Shown here: piece after piece, positions 61,346 to 64,000 of the stretch
Layout of the letters: every line of letters starts with the position of its first letter
How positions within the stretch are numbered: the stretch's first letter is position 1
Assembly (NCBI RefSeq): GCF_049801075.1
Contig: NZ_JBNAGG010000001.1
Coordinates: forward strand, 1,426,001 to 1,490,000
Direction of reading: 5' to 3'
From: Maritalea sp049801075
GTDB taxonomy: Bacteria > Pseudomonadota > Alphaproteobacteria > Rhizobiales > Devosiaceae
DNA length: 64,000 nt
The notes under the pieces: generated by a model
Seen by the model: only the letters and a program-made list of their open reading frames with translations
Told to the model about the DNA's origin: nothing
Databases searched by the model: none
Position numbers and translations under genes: made by a program

Positions 61346-61862
61346 CCACTCACTTATTCTTGGCGGTGCCAAGTCGGGCAAAACTGGATTTGCTGAGGGC
61401 GTTGCCCTTAAAGGCAACCAAAAGCCACTTTATGTTGCCACAGGCCGAGCATATGACGAAGAAATGAAATTGCGCATCTCTGCCCACCAACAGGCACGTG
61501 GCGATCATTTCGACACGGTTGAGCAGCCCATCAACTTGATTTCAGCGCTTGAGCGCGCACGCAGTAAATATGATCGCGTGTTGGTGGATTGTCTGACGCT
61601 ATGGATCACCAATTTGATGATGGCAGACTATGATGTGGATGAGAGCGTTGAAGCCCTCGCCCATTGGCTCAGCACCAATGATGATATTTCGGTTGTTTTA
61701 GTGTCCAACGAAGTGGGCCAAGGTGTGATCCCTGACAATAAGATGGCACGCGAATTTGTGGACCATGCCGGGATCGCCCATCAGGAGCTTTCCCGCATTT
61801 GTCAGAATGTGGTGTTTGTCACCGCTGGTATCCCACAAAATCTCAAGGGCGATTTGGCGTAA
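61338..61862 (+). CDS. cobP: Adenosylcobinamide kinase / adenosylcobinamide-phosphate guanylyltransferase
   Basis: Phosphorylates adenosylcobinamide and transfers GMP to it, activating it for lower-ligand attachment in cobalamin synthesis. The 174-residue protein has Walker A LGGAKSGKTGFAE (6-18), the ATGRAYDEEMKLRISAHQ stretch, VLVDCLTLWITNLM and VSNEVGQGVIPDN with the guanylylation-site neighbourhood (EHVQ..RGDHF-like QQARGDHFDTVEQP). Called CobP in alphaproteobacteria and CobU in enterics. Convergent with cobD. Confidence 0.94.
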   Translation: MTNHSLILGGAKSGKTGFAEGVALKGNQKPLYVATGRAYDEEMKLRISAHQQARGDHFDTVEQPINLISALERARSKYDRVLVDCLTLWITNLMMADYDVDESVEALAHWLSTNDDISVVLVSNEVGQGVIPDNKMAREFVDHAGIAHQELSRICQNVVFVTAGIPQNLKGDLA

Positions 61863-61878
61863 ATACACGCCAATCTGG

Positions 61879-62835
61879 TTAGTTGAAAAACGCTGCCAGC
61901 ACCAACAAAGTGCCGAGCATCAGCGTGAGGGCAAACCAATAGAGCGACAGGGCGCGGTCAATATCATCCGCATCCACATGCTCCTTGCCCTCGCCCATAT
62001 GAGCCAGTTCCACCGTTTCTCTATCATAGTCGCGCGGGCCGCCAAGCTTTACGCCGATGGCGCCTGCCATGGCCGCTTCTGGCCAGCCTGCATTGGGTGA
62101 TTTATGCCATTTCGCGTCCCGCTGGGCAGAACGCCACGCCGCCTTGGCATCAAAGCCAGCTTTGAACTTGGCCGCGACGGTGAAGAACATAGCAGTAATC
62201 CGCGCCGGCACATAATTTGCCCAATCGTCTAGCTTGGCACTGGCAAAACCAAAGTCTTTAAAACGCTCATTTTTGTGGCCCACCATCGAGTCAGCCGTGT
62301 TGATCATTTTATAAAGCGCGATGCCGGGCAAGCCGAACAGCATGAGATAAAATATGGGTGCGACGATGCCATCGGAGGCATTTTCCGCCAGCGATTCCAC
62401 GGCGCCACGGGCCACCCCATCTTCATCTAAATGTTCTGGGTCGCGCCCCACAATGTGCGACACCGCTTCACGACCTTCGTCGAGTGAACTGCGCAGGCCC
62501 TCACCGACTGCTTTTACGGCGCGACCCAATTCCTTTTGCGCGATCAAGGTGCTGGCGAAAATGATTTCGAACACCCAGCCGAAGGGCGCGCTGCGGGTGA
62601 TGGATATGATGATCAGGCTGATCAGCAGGGTTGCCGCCAATGCCAACCCGATCATGGCATATCCATTCTGCCGCCGCCGATGATCTGGCAAATCGGGATG
62701 GTTGCCACGTTTTTCCAAAATGGTGATGAGTTTGCCCATCCACATGACCGGGTGCCCGATGGCGTCTAGCACTTGCCGGGGATAGCCCACCATTCGTTCC
62801 AACAACATGGCGAGAAAGGCGATGGCAAAGCTCAT
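61879..62835 (-). CDS. cobD: Adenosylcobinamide-phosphate synthase
   Basis: Attaches the aminopropanol (phosphate) arm to adenosylcobyric acid; an inner-membrane protein (CbiB in enterics). The 318-residue protein shows the CbiB/CobD family start ERMVGYPRQVLDAIGHPVMWMGKL, membrane segments near 50-75 and 290-315, and the conserved VGRDPEHLDEDGVARGAVESLAENASDGIVAP block. NAGWPEAAMAGAIGVKLGGP follows near 250. It follows cobQ by 10 bp. Confidence 0.94.
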   Translation of the reverse strand: MSFAIAFLAMLLERMVGYPRQVLDAIGHPVMWMGKLITILEKRGNHPDLPDHRRRQNGYAMIGLALAATLLISLIIISITRSAPFGWVFEIIFASTLIAQKELGRAVKAVGEGLRSSLDEGREAVSHIVGRDPEHLDEDGVARGAVESLAENASDGIVAPIFYLMLFGLPGIALYKMINTADSMVGHKNERFKDFGFASAKLDDWANYVPARITAMFFTVAAKFKAGFDAKAAWRSAQRDAKWHKSPNAGWPEAAMAGAIGVKLGGPRDYDRETVELAHMGEGKEHVDADDIDRALSLYWFALTLMLGTLLVLAAFFN

Positions 62836-62845
62836 GGTCTATTTC

Positions 62846-64000
62846 CTAAAAAGTCAGATCACGCGGGGTGGCGAACAGGCTGATAAGTTTGTCGCCATCA
62901 ATGTGGCGCTCAATATGATCGGCAAATCCGTCTAAAATCTGGTCAATACGGGCTTCATATTCAAGGTCTATCTGCAGCACGGCCCCTAAATTTTGCAAAA
63001 AGGCGCGGCGGAATTGATCGCTGGCAAATAGGCCGTGCAAATAGGTGCCCATAATCTTGCCGCTGGCGGACATGGCCCCGTCCGTTTCATCACCAATCTG
63101 GCTGAAAGGCCGTGCCCGATCGGGCCCTTGCGTTTCGCCCATATGCATATGGTAGCCGCGCATGGTTTGCCGGGTCGCCAGATGGAGAGCCTCCTCCTCA
63201 CGCAGCTGCTTCTGGTTGGCCATGGTGGTTTCAATATCCAGTAGGCCAAGCCCATCGATAGAGTGCGGCGCGCCTTCCACACCCTCGGGGTCGTGAACTC
63301 TTTTGCCCAGCATTTGATAGCCACCGCACAGCCCCAACACGGCCCCACCCGTGCGGGCATGGGCGCGAATATCAATGTCCCAGCCTTGGGCTTTCAGCGC
63401 TTCTAAGTCGGCAATGGTGGCTTTGGAGCCGGGCAACAAAATCAAATCGGCATCGCGCGGCAGCGGATTGCCAGGCTGTACGATCTCAACGCTCACATTG
63501 GCTTCCTGCCGCAGCGGGTCGAGATCGTCAAAATTGGAGATACGCGGCAGGCGCGGCACCACAATTTTCAAGCCATCGCTCTTCACCAGCTCAGCGTCAT
63601 CCAACGCCAAGGCGTCTTCCGGCGGCAGCAATTTTGCATCCGCATAGAAGGGCAGCGGGCCAAAACAGGGGTGCTTGGTGTGCGATTCGATAAAGGCTTT
63701 GCCCTCGTCAAAGAGCGATGGGTCACCGTGGAATTTGTTGATCAGACTCGCCTTGATCAGCGCCGCATCTTCAGGCTGTGCCACGGCGAAGGTGCCCACG
63801 ATGGACGCAATCACGCCGCCGCGATGGATGTCGCCGATCAGGGTCACGGGCAGATTGAGCACTTGGGCAAAGCCGAAATTGGCGATGTCGCTGTCGCGCA
63901 AATTCACTTCAGACGCGCTGCCCGCACCTTCAACCAGCACAAAGTCATGGACTGCACTCAGTTCCTGAAAGGCTTTGATGGCTTCCGGCAGATATTCAAT
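62846..64000 (-). CDS. cobQ: Cobyric acid synthase, N-terminus beyond the window
   Basis: Amidates four side chains of adenosylcobyrinic acid diamide using glutamine and ATP. The frame is open to the last base of the window, so about 384 of roughly 485 residues are present and the N-terminal P-loop region is missing. Visible are FVLVEGAGSASEVNLRDSDIAN, VTLIGDIHRGGVIASIVGT, PGSKATIADLEAL and the class I glutaminase site GLCGGYQMLGK with nucleophile Cys. It precedes cobD in the operon. Confidence 0.95.
   Translation of the reverse strand: MEYLPEAIKAFQELSAVHDFVLVEGAGSASEVNLRDSDIANFGFAQVLNLPVTLIGDIHRGGVIASIVGTFAVAQPEDAALIKASLINKFHGDPSLFDEGKAFIESHTKHPCFGPLPFYADAKLLPPEDALALDDAELVKSDGLKIVVPRLPRISNFDDLDPLRQEANVSVEIVQPGNPLPRDADLILLPGSKATIADLEALKAQGWDIDIRAHARTGGAVLGLCGGYQMLGKRVHDPEGVEGAPHSIDGLGLLDIETTMANQKQLREEEALHLATRQTMRGYHMHMGETQGPDRARPFSQIGDETDGAMSASGKIMGTYLHGLFASDQFRRAFLQNLGAVLQIDLEYEARIDQILDGFADHIERHIDGDKLISLFATPRDLTF

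Noticed and set aside
1..64000. tRNA or rRNA genes, CRISPR arrays, phage or restriction/defence genes
   Set aside because: All intergenic intervals were read; none showed a tRNA cloverleaf, repeat-spacer pattern or recognisable defence protein.

Overview
The window looks like a chromosomal segment of a moderate-GC alphaproteobacterium, most likely a marine Hyphomicrobiales (Devosia/Maritalea-like). That placement is an inference from gene order and protein style: ffs-dnaX-ybaB-recR, def-fmt-truA, zwf-pgl-edd, a cpa/tad pilus locus of the rhizobial type, and DnaX without its zinc cysteines. No rRNA, tRNA, CRISPR array, insertion sequence or prophage was seen. Most of the region is ordinary core genome.

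Layout. 1-4.6 kb: end of dapD, then dapE (lysine/meso-DAP synthesis), a membrane protein, and truA-fmt-def on the other strand. 4.8-9.6 kb: rmuC, an A+T-richer gene of unknown function (6055-7236), a degenerate intergenic palindrome, an FMN split-barrel protein, an AraC regulator and a small membrane protein. 9.6-13.6 kb: a broken SulP transporter, ornithine cyclodeaminase divergent from an Lrp/AsnC regulator, a LysE-type exporter, and an NTF2-like gene interrupted by an in-frame TAG. 13.6-21 kb: recR, ybaB, dnaX, SRP RNA, pheA, a membrane-anchored cytochrome c, a ghrA-like reductase and an M17 aminopeptidase.

21-32.2 kb is a complete-looking but unusual Tad/Flp pilus locus. tadD faces tadC-tadB-cpaF-cpaE-cpaC-cpaB-cpaA. 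A 58-residue Flp pilin (29975-30151) stands behind its own terminator. Divergent from flp run a stand-alone copy of the secretin N-domain and two TadE-like minor pilins. No cpaD is present between cpaC and cpaE.

32.3-46.1 kb: a HAD hydrolase, then a continuous 13-kb nucleoside uptake and salvage operon on the minus strand. A BMP-type ABC importer (binding protein, ATPase, two permeases) leads into cdd, punA, deoC, a double-domain aldehyde dehydrogenase, a small DUF6958-like protein, deoA, deoB, upp and a lipocalin-like protein. Together these would import nucleosides, split off the bases, convert deoxyribose phosphate to acetaldehyde plus glyceraldehyde-3-phosphate, and oxidise the aldehyde.

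46.3-50.6 kb: a YnjBCD-type importer and a CoxG-like protein. 50.7-54.3 kb: three tightly packed genes of unknown function, a long helical protein, a TTG-started single-pass membrane protein resembling DUF6384, and a coiled-coil protein with a basic Ser-rich tail. This is the best candidate here for an undescribed system. A methyltransferase follows.

55-60.8 kb: a lipoprotein whose ribosome-binding site lies in a hairpin, then edd, pgl, zwf and a BadF-type sugar kinase (Entner-Doudoroff entry). 60.8-64 kb: cobalamin genes (DUF1636, cobP/cobU, cobD, partial cobQ). A nested inverted repeat separates the kinase from the cobalamin genes.
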